A DNA stretch of 7,034 nucleotides from an uncultured Bacteroidales bacterium (GCA_937914945.1 CALGJF010000051.1:1-7034); one strand, 5' to 3'; counted from the first letter of the stretch, positions 1 to 6,983 are shown. Program-made: numbers and translations. Notes: generated from the letters alone by a model not told the origin.

Positions 1-74
1 AGTTTACTTTTACTATGCCGAGCAAGAGCAACTTGGGCGAAGCCAACAGAGTACATAGATACTTCACATGCGTT
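1..74 (+). repeat. Left copy of an interspersed repeat shared with the right flank
   Basis: Bases 1-55 match 6910-6964 with a single mismatch (T at 11, C at 6920). Weaker similarity runs on to 74 (14 of 19 identical over 56-74). The copy begins at the window edge, so any heptamer array like the one beside the right copy would lie outside. It contains a weak CAAG-AGCAA-CTTG stem. No coding role is visible. Confidence 0.9.
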
Positions 75-135
75 CAGTATGACAAATATACGATTATCTA
101 TTATCCACAAAGCACAGACCCCCTCCCCTGCGGGA

Positions 136-156
136 CTCCCCCTAACTTAGGGGGAG
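136..156. repeat. 21-bp perfect palindrome (CTCCCCCTAA-C-TTAGGGGGAG)
   Basis: Ten-base arms around one central base, followed on the plus strand by AGAGTTTTTAG after the arm begins to close, and preceded by CCCCTCCCCTGCGGGA. With about three central bases looped out it could act as a factor-independent terminator on the plus strand, but no plus-strand gene enters here. It resembles palindromic intergenic elements I recall from Bacteroidales genomes. Confidence 0.75.
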
Positions 157-184
157 AGTTTTTAGTTTGCAGCTGTACTATGTT

Positions 185-214
185 TAGATGCCTCTACTTT
201 GCGTTCGGAATGGC
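185..214 (-). repeat. Degenerate copy of a 28-30-bp interspersed element
   Basis: On the plus strand TAGATGCCTC-TACTT-TGCGTTC aligns with TAGATACTTC-ACA-TGCGTTC at 56-83, with about 22 of 28 positions identical allowing a 2-nt insertion. A partial third copy starts at 6965. Read on the minus strand the consensus approximates GTCATTCTGAACGCA followed by GTGAGGCATCTA, resembling a common bacterial intergenic sequence I recall of the type CATTCTGAGCGCAGCGAAG. Confidence 0.55.
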
Positions 215-225
215 AAAGGCAAGAA

Positions 226-267
226 ATAGCATCATCGGCAGTGGATAACCACTGCCGATGATGCTAT
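226..267 (-). terminator. Hairpin terminator closing the adhesin/small-protein operon
   Basis: A perfect 19-bp inverted repeat (226-244 and 249-267) with a 4-nt loop (TTAT on the minus strand) lies 34 nt after the stop of the 61-codon gene. On the minus strand the stem is followed by TTCTTGCCTTT, a broken T-rich tail, so it fits a factor-independent terminator or an mRNA-stabilising 3' hairpin. The plus-strand tail (CGTTTATCCCC) fits less well. Confidence 0.7.
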
Positions 268-301
268 CGTTTATCCCCTTGCGAGGAGTACATACAAGAC
301 A

Positions 302-487
302 TTACTGCATATTCCAGATATTCTCCCAAGAACCACCGATGTTCTCGTTGGCGTTTTCACCATCAATCGGTCCGTCATCTGTATCATCATCACCACCAAA
401 TGGTACCGTGGCAGTCTCGTTCATACAAGGAGGAAGCAGTATCTCCACAAATTCTGCTACAGGGCTATTATATAGTTTCTTTTTCAT
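302..487 (-). CDS. Small acidic Bacteroidales protein, downstream partner of the giant adhesin
   Basis: A 61-residue protein starting 22 nt after the stop of the giant gene, on the same strand and before a shared hairpin, so probably co-transcribed. It has a basic N-terminus (MKKKLYNSPVAEFVEILLPP), one Cys at residue 21, then a Gly/Asp-rich half (GGDDDTDDGPIDGENANEN) and an aromatic end (GGSWENIWNMQ). From memory, Bacteroidales genomes hold many short proteins of this plan: MKKKY..P at the start, a loose hydrophobic stretch, a GGDDD region and a W-N-W-type end. I know of no established function for them. The hydrophobic stretch is too short and too proline-rich for a convincing signal peptide, and LLPPC is a poor lipobox. 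It could be a cytosolic small protein or a peptide precursor. The real-gene call rests on its tight spacing, lack of overlap and family-like composition. Confidence 0.75.
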   Translation of the reverse strand: MKKKLYNSPVAEFVEILLPPCMNETATVPFGGDDDTDDGPIDGENANENIGGSWENIWNMQ

Positions 488-509
488 AATCAGCGTTATT
501 TAACTAATA

Positions 510-3500
510 CTATTTCACAATCACTTTCTTGCCATTCACAATATAAATGCCGGGGGCAGAAATCTCATCAAGCTTGCGGCCTTGGAGGTCGAAGATTCCA
601 TTAGTTTCATCAGCATTACCGCAATCCTCTTCAATATCCAAAATACCTGTTACAATGCCATCATCAAAACGCAATGAGAAAGAACTTGCTTTGCCTGCAA
701 CATCTGAACCTATAACAAGGAATGCTCTGTTTGCATTTGTTTTAATGTAACCATTAAAATCATTCTCGCTCTTTGTTCCATCGGCATTATAATTCTCTTT
801 TACCCAATAGAATTTCTTTGCCGTTTTTGTGGTAACATACATATAGACCTTACTATCTGCAACACCCATCTCTGTTTCATAAGGTGCTATTGCAACAGCC
901 TTTTGATACAAACCACCATCTATAACAATCTGGTCGCCGGCAGCTGTAGCCTTGTCGCTGTCATTGTCGGGTGTTTCTGTGCTGTAGTAGAACTTGAAAG
1001 TTTCTGTCTCTTTACCAGCATCGGCATGCATTACCGCAGGTGTACAAGCCGCAATTGTTCCATCATATGAACGCAGAGTTATAAATTTGTCGCTCAAGTC
1101 GTTATTAGTGATAGGATAGAACAATTTAATTCCTGTGGGAATTTTTGCAGGATATCCCAACATCAACGAGCTAAGACCTACACTGTTTGTCTTTGTCTTA
1201 TGGTATATTTTTGTTTCGTATCCATCGGGCATCTCCTCTATGTACCAAGTATCACCCTCGGTTGAAAGAATGATATTTGAAAGACCGAAGAAACAGCCTT
1301 CACACAATGAGCTATTAGATGTGATGGTGAGACGTACCACAACACTGTTGTTTTCTATAGTAACAGCATCGTCGCTTGCAATGTTCCACACCTTGTGTAC
1401 ATCACCTGCTGAGCCCACACCGGCTGCAATCTCGGTCTCTGTCAATGAGCCAAAGGAAACAAGGTTATTTACATCTGTACCCACCTCTACTGCCACATTG
1501 AATTTACGAGATTTAGTATACTCTGTGTTATACTGATATTTACTAGCACCATTCAATGCATGAATATCTAAACCGATATTATTGAACGATGCAAATGCTG
1601 AAGGCAGGTTGTTATAGGTGAATGTGAGCACAATATTCTTGGTACCATCTGTTGCGAGTGTACTACCATTCTTATCGGGGCAAAGGATATTCTTTGTAAC
1701 GTTTTCACCTGTGGCTTTGAAGGTAAGGTCGCTTTCACTACCATTTTCCACATATTTCGATGTTACCGAAACAGATGTAAGCGTTCCTGTAACATCAGAG
1801 CCATCGGCTGTCATCACCTCGTTAAACTCATTGTGTACAGTAGCCGAAACAGTGTTTGCTGCAGTACCGGTTCTTGTGAACACAAGGCTTGCATGGCTGT
1901 TGCCTATGATATCGGCATTACCCACCATAATGGTATCACCAACGGCCTTGCGACTCAAATAATTATCATCGGTACCTTGGAAACGTACCACGCAACCACC
2001 CACGGGGTTAATAGTTACGGATGTTTCCGACACATCGTTGAGCACAACCTTGTCGGCAGCAAAAGCATCGGTGTAGCTCTGTGTGTGCAAGCTCTTGAGC
2101 ATTATGCCATCGAGTTTATAGAAGCCATCGGCAGCCTCACCTTCAAAGAGCCATACACCGCTACTATCATACTCGCCGGCATCGTTAATCGATTCGGGCT
2201 TCTGCACAATCCAGTTGAGCTGGCTCGCATAGAGGCGGGTATCGCTATCATCGCATGCAGGGCGCATGGTATAGAATTTGTCGGGTTTGGGAGCCTTCAA
2301 CTCGTCGGGCATGGGGCCGTCGTAGTTCTTGATAGCCTCGTAAATCTCGTTAAAGAAGTCCTCGTCGGTCTTGCCGTTAATGGGGTTGCCTACTGTGGCA
2401 GCCTTTATAAACGAAGCATTCCTCTTTATTAGTTTGAAGAGAGCCGAGAGTTTCTCATTGTATATCACGCAATTATCGGTGCTGTATTTCTCGAGCAACT
2501 CATCTACAAGGTCGTCGAACTCCTCAATTCTCACAAACTGCCAAGTAGAGTTGTCGGCATTACCGGCATCACTGAAAATCTCGTTGTTAGATGCTGTTAC
2601 GTTTGTCCAGCCGAGGTTGCTATCGTTGGCACCCTTTGCTACTATTGAGAAACCAGGGTAGCTTGTATTTGATGAGGGGAGAACATACCAAGTATCCTCC
2701 TCGTCGGCAGTATCCACTGTTGTGGGGTCGCCGGCAGAGAGGTCTTGTACCTTCCAATTATGAGCCTTAACCTCCTCGATGGCAAGAATCTTTATCTTCA
2801 CGCCATTGCCGGGGAGCATGGTCTTCAATTGTGTTACAGTGTTGAGCGATGCTTTGGTATAAGACACTGTCCATTTATCGCCTTTTGAGTTATATATATC
2901 GAATGTGGTTGCCGCGGGCGAGTGGGTAATTACAATTCTGATGTTTGTGTAGTAATCCACTGTTCCGTCCCACTTGTGGGTATCGTAACCATCGTTGAGC
3001 TTTACAACAATCTCGCGGTCGTCTTGCAAATAAACCTGGAACTCGCTAGTGTACCAAGTGAGACCGGGCTCTGTACTCGAAAGCAAGCAAGAACCGTATG
3101 TGTTGAACGACTCGAATTTATCGCCTGAGAAGTCGTACTCGCACTCAATTCTCCAAGTATCGTTATATTGCAAGTTAAGACCGCTTACAATGGTAGCCTC
3201 GCCCTTCCAACCATCGCCACCGGGGTGGAAGCCATCGGGGTGGTAATCGGAGGATGTGTGCACAACCTTGTTCTTGCTCACAAGTGTGGTGTCGGGCACC
3301 AGGAAGTTGTGAACATCTACCTGCAAATATTCGTCTATTGTGAGAGCGTTATCGGCAACCTTGTTGTATGTATCCTCGCCTATCTCTTCTGTAACCTTTT
3401 TACCCTCGAAGTAGAACATATTGGCCAAGCCAAAATCTTTCTTGCCATCGGCATCGGCATCGGTAATTTGTTCGAGAGCCATGTGCTCGTTATTGCCCAC

Positions 3501-6500
3501 AAACTTGGCATAGTACTCGGCCTGCTCTGTTGTGCCGTCGGCAGCATACTTGCTACGTACATTATATATATAATACCAGTGGGGGAAATCGTATTCGCTT
3601 GCCGAACCAATATCCTCTTTGTGTGTAACATCGGGAAGCTGCTGCAAAGCAAAAACTATCTCGTGTTCGAGCATGTGTACCTTTTGCGAGATGTCAACCA
3701 ACTGTGCCACGGTGATGGCACCATCCTGTGAGTTGGTTACAAGACCTCGAACATAAGTTATATACTTATCGGCTTTGTCGTTGTCTATGCCCGGCTGGTC
3801 TTTCTTGGCTGTGATGGCAGCCTCCACTTCGGCTCCTTTTGTTAATATGTAATTTTGGAGCATCGTCTTGACATCAGCCTCATCGGTAACAGGAATAAAC
3901 TCCCAAACAGCACCGGCGTCTTCGACATTGTATGAAACGATGGAGTCTCCGTCGGAGTGGTTGGTACACCATGCATCTCCGGGGTTATTTGTGGCATTGA
4001 GCACGTTAAGACCCATTGCGTAACCCACCATACCCGAAGCCTCATTGGGCTGAACATACCATGTATCGCCCGTCTCGGTCCACTTATTGGTGTAGGCACA
4101 CATATACGGTGTTATAGCACTTCTGATGCTCACGCTGTAATACTCACCTGTTTCGGTATCCTCTGTAGGTTGGAAATAGAAAAGCGATGCGGCGTCAAAT
4201 GTTGTTACGTCGGCGGTTTTGCTTGCGGGAATCAGAGACATCTTCTTGTCGCGCCCCTCGAATCTTGCATAATATACGTTTGCTCCGGCTGTCTGGATGG
4301 GGCCTTCTTCCCCATCGTCGCCTATTCCAATATCGCTGTCGGCCCTGCGCATGCCGGGTGCCTGCTGCGCAATAGATTGATTGCGCAAGCTGCGTATAAG
4401 GTATAGCTTGGAGCCGTCGTTGCAAGTTTCAAACGGTTCGAATGTGAGTTTTATATCAAGCACATCGCCATCAGCAATCTGTGCATAATCGAATGTATAA
4501 ACAATGTTGTCCGTGCTTCCCACTTTACCTGTGTCATCTGCCTTGTCGCTGTTATTTACATAAGTTCCGACGTAAGTATGCACCTCGGGGCAGAGCAAGG
4601 TGAAGGTAGCTTTGTCAAGCTCTTCCTTGCTTGAGAACATTCTTGAATAAGGAAGGCTGTATGTAACGCCGTCGAACTTGAACACAGAGTTGCGCTTTGC
4701 AATTTCGTTGGTTGTGAATGTAATCTTCTTCTCGGCTGGGGTAACATCTACGGGAATAAACACGAAGTCGGTACAAACACCTTTTTCAACATCTGTATAT
4801 TCATCGTCAGTAGTGACGTCGGGGGTATTGGCACCCGCAGTCTGGTATGCGTAGTTGGCCGAATTTACTTGGTCTTGTGCTGCGGCCACATCGGGCACCC
4901 AGCCACTGTTACCATCGGTACCATCGTTGGCAACGGCAAGGTATTTACCCTGCCCGTCCCACATGGGCACACCAAAGCGGTGTGTCTGCACGGTGCTGAA
5001 GCTCCACTTATAGGCTGTTGCCGACACTGTTCCGTTGTTGGCAAGGTAGAGCCCTGTGTTGGCTACGTTGCGGAACACAAGATAGCCGTCGTTGGTCTCC
5101 TCGCAATACCACTCGTAGGCTTTGCGGGCATCGCTGCCTGCCGTTGTATCAAAATATGAACCTTGGTTGGCCACAGACATAGTGAGAATATTGTTACCCT
5201 CACCGTCCTTACCTGTCCAATAAATTTCCTTGTTCACATATACTTGATTGTCAATATCATAGGCATCGGCATAGATGCGGTACTTATTACCGGGGAGGGG
5301 CACACCCGAGAGGGTTTTGGCCTCGGGGTACAAAGTATTGTACTCCCCTACAAGCGATGCATATTGCTGTGCCGATGCACGGGTATATACAAGATTGTCG
5401 GCCTTTGCAAGCTCGTTGAAATAGCCAACAGCATCCTGCATTTTTTTATCGGTGGGCAGTATGTAAGCTTCGGATAGTGCCAGCTGTGTATCGGCAGCAG
5501 CATTCACCAAACGGATGTATTGGTAAGAGCCATTCAATGCTATAATACCTGATGTATATGAGATCTTTGAGCCGAGGTTTGTGGCAAGGGTGGTAACATC
5601 CTGCCAACCGTCGGTGCCGTTGGCACTTGCCTGTACCTTAACATTCGCAGGGATAACCGCACCATTGGCAGAACTACGCTGCAAATACAGATATATGCTG
5701 CTTGCCGCCTTGCCAAGGTCGAACTGCAAGTAGTCTGTTGCGGTTACATTTGTTGCCAGGTCGCCATCGATGAGCAACGATGTTTCTGCAGCACCGGTAA
5801 TATCACCGGCAGTTTTCACATAACCCCAAATTACCTGTGCCGAGTAGATATCGCTGCGGCTGAATATGTGGAGGTCTTGGAGATAAGCACCACTCTGCAC
5901 CTCGCGCACCTTATAGAAAGCGTAGGGATGTCCATCAGACCAACGAGTAAAAGTAGCCTGATTACCATTCCAATAATTGCCCGCATTTGCCACGTGGGTT
6001 GCACTGCTTGAAATAACGAACGCCTGGCAACTCTCGCTGGTTATAGAACCATTATTGATACCCTGAAAATCCTCATTCTCACAACGCACACCGCCAGAAC
6101 AAGCCCAACCACCAGCTTTCGCAGTATCCCAGTCCTTTATATAAATGGGCTGCGGTGCGGCGTGTCCTGTACTACCATCGGCAGCAACATATGTACCACT
6201 GCCAACCGACCTAATGGCATAAGCATAATCATCGGCTGTGCCATACTCCTCGAGGACATAAACAAACCTTTCGTTATACACAAAGCGGTCGCGCTCTTTG
6301 GTTTTGTCGAGAGCTACGGTTGTTCCGTTGTCGTACAAGAAACCGGTACGGTCCTCTTCGCCGTTGAACGAGGTATTGTAAATCATAAACCTCTGCCCTA
6401 TCATTTCGGTAAGAGTCCTGAAACGCGGGTCCTCATATCTGTAGTCCCACGGCTGATAATATTTATCAGCCCACACATTTGCTGTGCCCAACACCAGCAA

Positions 6501-6533
6501 CAGCAAGCACAAATAGAATTTTTTTGTTCTCAT
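510..6533 (-). CDS. Giant secreted multi-domain adhesin-like protein with T9SS-type C-terminal tail
   Basis: A 2007-residue exported protein, probably a cell-surface glycan-binding or adhesion protein; no catalytic domain is recognisable. The start gives a clear signal peptide (MRTKKF, leucine-rich core, cleavage after VWA about residue 22). Approximate domains: 40-212 N-terminal domain of a type I recall from Bacteroidales surface proteins (FMIYNTSFNGEEDRTGF); 236-360 F5/8C (discoidin)-like; 361-410 helical linker; 411-597 ricin-like WY module (WYCEETNDGY, 475); 600-712 beta domain; 718-748 Gly/Asp-rich linker; 750-882 WY module (DTWY, 823); 883-965 helical; 1005-1335 WY module (DTWY, 1280) split by a LamG/ConA-like insert at about 1085-1262; 1336-1412 helical; 1416-1850 WY module (DTWY, 1761) split by a second beta-sandwich at about 1556-1758; 1870-1960 beta domain; about 1977-2007 tail GIYIVNGKKVIVK, as in type IX secretion substrates. 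The start has no Shine-Dalgarno, only A-rich sequence. The reading frame is certain; domain names come from reading the sequence, not from a search. Confidence 0.96.
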   Translation of the reverse strand: MRTKKFYLCLLLLVLGTANVWADKYYQPWDYRYEDPRFRTLTEMIGQRFMIYNTSFNGEEDRTGFLYDNGTTVALDKTKERDRFVYNERFVYVLEEYGTADDYAYAIRSVGSGTYVAADGSTGHAAPQPIYIKDWDTAKAGGWACSGGVRCENEDFQGINNGSITSESCQAFVISSSATHVANAGNYWNGNQATFTRWSDGHPYAFYKVREVQSGAYLQDLHIFSRSDIYSAQVIWGYVKTAGDITGAAETSLLIDGDLATNVTATDYLQFDLGKAASSIYLYLQRSSANGAVIPANVKVQASANGTDGWQDVTTLATNLGSKISYTSGIIALNGSYQYIRLVNAAADTQLALSEAYILPTDKKMQDAVGYFNELAKADNLVYTRASAQQYASLVGEYNTLYPEAKTLSGVPLPGNKYRIYADAYDIDNQVYVNKEIYWTGKDGEGNNILTMSVANQGSYFDTTAGSDARKAYEWYCEETNDGYLVFRNVANTGLYLANNGTVSATAYKWSFSTVQTHRFGVPMWDGQGKYLAVANDGTDGNSGWVPDVAAAQDQVNSANYAYQTAGANTPDVTTDDEYTDVEKGVCTDFVFIPVDVTPAEKKITFTTNEIAKRNSVFKFDGVTYSLPYSRMFSSKEELDKATFTLLCPEVHTYVGTYVNNSDKADDTGKVGSTDNIVYTFDYAQIADGDVLDIKLTFEPFETCNDGSKLYLIRSLRNQSIAQQAPGMRRADSDIGIGDDGEEGPIQTAGANVYYARFEGRDKKMSLIPASKTADVTTFDAASLFYFQPTEDTETGEYYSVSIRSAITPYMCAYTNKWTETGDTWYVQPNEASGMVGYAMGLNVLNATNNPGDAWCTNHSDGDSIVSYNVEDAGAVWEFIPVTDEADVKTMLQNYILTKGAEVEAAITAKKDQPGIDNDKADKYITYVRGLVTNSQDGAITVAQLVDISQKVHMLEHEIVFALQQLPDVTHKEDIGSASEYDFPHWYYIYNVRSKYAADGTTEQAEYYAKFVGNNEHMALEQITDADADGKKDFGLANMFYFEGKKVTEEIGEDTYNKVADNALTIDEYLQVDVHNFLVPDTTLVSKNKVVHTSSDYHPDGFHPGGDGWKGEATIVSGLNLQYNDTWRIECEYDFSGDKFESFNTYGSCLLSSTEPGLTWYTSEFQVYLQDDREIVVKLNDGYDTHKWDGTVDYYTNIRIVITHSPAATTFDIYNSKGDKWTVSYTKASLNTVTQLKTMLPGNGVKIKILAIEEVKAHNWKVQDLSAGDPTTVDTADEEDTWYVLPSSNTSYPGFSIVAKGANDSNLGWTNVTASNNEIFSDAGNADNSTWQFVRIEEFDDLVDELLEKYSTDNCVIYNEKLSALFKLIKRNASFIKAATVGNPINGKTDEDFFNEIYEAIKNYDGPMPDELKAPKPDKFYTMRPACDDSDTRLYASQLNWIVQKPESINDAGEYDSSGVWLFEGEAADGFYKLDGIMLKSLHTQSYTDAFAADKVVLNDVSETSVTINPVGGCVVRFQGTDDNYLSRKAVGDTIMVGNADIIGNSHASLVFTRTGTAANTVSATVHNEFNEVMTADGSDVTGTLTSVSVTSKYVENGSESDLTFKATGENVTKNILCPDKNGSTLATDGTKNIVLTFTYNNLPSAFASFNNIGLDIHALNGASKYQYNTEYTKSRKFNVAVEVGTDVNNLVSFGSLTETEIAAGVGSAGDVHKVWNIASDDAVTIENNSVVVRLTITSNSSLCEGCFFGLSNIILSTEGDTWYIEEMPDGYETKIYHKTKTNSVGLSSLMLGYPAKIPTGIKLFYPITNNDLSDKFITLRSYDGTIAACTPAVMHADAGKETETFKFYYSTETPDNDSDKATAAGDQIVIDGGLYQKAVAIAPYETEMGVADSKVYMYVTTKTAKKFYWVKENYNADGTKSENDFNGYIKTNANRAFLVIGSDVAGKASSFSLRFDDGIVTGILDIEEDCGNADETNGIFDLQGRKLDEISAPGIYIVNGKKVIVK

Positions 6534-6581
6534 TTGTTTTTAATGGTTTTTATATTATTTCGTTTTTTTCCAATTGTTTAT

Positions 6582-6619
6582 GGTTACGCATGTAGCCAAT
6601 AAGGGCTATACACCCTTAT
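6582..6619 (-). promoter_or_regulatory. 5'-leader stem-loop(s) upstream of the giant gene
   Basis: ATAAGGG (minus strand, 6613-6619) pairs with CCCTTAT (6599-6605) around a 7-nt loop, a perfect 7-bp stem. It sits where the transcript from the promoter candidate would start. A second, weaker inverted repeat follows at 6582-6597 (GGCTAC / GTAACC around ATGC; one C-A mismatch as minus-strand RNA). The pair could protect the 5' end of a long mRNA or be a regulatory site. No known riboswitch is recognised. Confidence 0.4.
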
Positions 6620-6626
6620 AGAAATG

Positions 6627-6660
6627 CAAAATTAATTATTTTTACAATAACAAACACAAA
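6627..6660 (-). promoter_or_regulatory. Candidate Bacteroidetes-type promoter for the giant gene
   Basis: On the minus strand TAATTTTG (6627-6634) is an exact match to the Bacteroidetes -7 consensus TAnnTTTG. TTTG -33-type boxes lie upstream at 6651-6654 (16-nt spacer) and 6657-6660 (22-nt spacer); neither spacing is ideal. Transcription would begin near 6620, giving a leader of about 87 nt. The area is AT-rich, so a chance match is possible, but the box lies at a sensible distance and at the base of a leader hairpin. Confidence 0.5.
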
Positions 6661-6830
6661 AAAGGATAAAAATTTTACAAAATCTATAAAAACAATATGG
6701 TAACTATGAGTATTTTACAGAATAAACTCGCCTTTTTATTTACATTTTTGGCACGGAGGGAGATGCACCGCTTTTCAGGGCGCAAATGCAGCATGCCGCA
6801 TTATTTAATTATTTTTAAGTTATTTTTCCC

Positions 6831-6879
6831 AACAGAGAACAGAGTACAGAGTACAGATAACAGAGAACAGAGTACAGAG
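6831..6879 (+). repeat. Seven-unit heptamer tandem array (WACAGAK)
   Basis: Seven consecutive 7-base units in the order AACAGAG, AACAGAG, TACAGAG, TACAGAT, AACAGAG, AACAGAG, TACAGAG. Only the first base varies (A or T), plus the last base of unit four. The array lies about 300 nt upstream of the giant gene, outside its likely promoter. I recall similar CTCTGTACTCTGTTCTCTG strings between genes in Bacteroides-type genomes. Confidence 0.92.
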
Positions 6880-6909
6880 AAAGTTTCGAGTAAGCGAGTG
6901 CAGAGAAAA

Positions 6910-6983
6910 AGTTTACTTTCACTATGCCGAGCAAGAGCAACTTGGGCGAAGCCAACAGAGTACAAGGATGCCTCACATTCGTT
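6910..6983 (+). repeat. Right copy of the interspersed repeat, same orientation
   Basis: This is a direct repeat of 1-74: 54 of 55 bases identical over 6910-6964, then a degenerate extension. It lies 30 nt beyond a heptamer array, separated by a spacer with related words (AAAGTTTCGAG, GTGCAGAGAAA). It forms the 3' flank of whatever gene lies to the right on the minus strand. Confidence 0.9.

Larger units (their letters stand above)
1..301. other. Left intergenic region, repeat-packed, no gene
   Basis: From left to right it holds the 55-bp interspersed repeat with its 28-bp extension, an unremarkable AT-rich stretch (84-120), the C/G-rich palindrome, the second 28-30-bp element and the operon hairpin. 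Open frames crossing it on the plus strand run through these repeats and have no protein-like composition. Confidence 0.7.
6534..6972. other. Right intergenic region: leader, promoter, AT-rich stretch, repeats
   Basis: It holds the A-rich leader of the giant gene (6534-6620), the promoter candidate, an AT-rich stretch (6661-6770), a more GC-rich patch with overlapping ATGC/GCAT words (6751-6803), the heptamer array and the right copy of the 55-bp repeat. A plus-strand open frame of 110 codons from 6697 translates the heptamers and repeat into a periodic peptide and is not credible as a gene. Confidence 0.7.

Noticed and set aside
302..487. The 61-residue protein as a lipoprotein (Cys at 21)
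   Set aside because: The residues before Cys are LLPP, with two prolines in place of the usual small residues, and the hydrophobic segment is too short and contains charged residues.
1833..2432. A 199-codon plus-strand open frame inside the giant gene, and others such as 3168-3731 and 3957-4406
   Set aside because: They lie antisense to a continuous 2007-codon frame with clear domains and a signal peptide. Their translations have no recognisable domain order, and long antisense frames are expected opposite such a gene.
6519..6525. A run of seven A's (minus strand) in codons 3-5 of the giant gene as a phase-variation tract
   Set aside because: Seven A's after a start codon are common in AT-rich Bacteroidales signal peptides (Lys-Lys), and the gene is in frame; no evidence of length variation.
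1..6983. The flanking direct repeats as ends of a transposon or integrative element
   Set aside because: They are direct and not inverted, no transposase or integrase lies between them, and the repeat looks like a member of a dispersed intergenic family.
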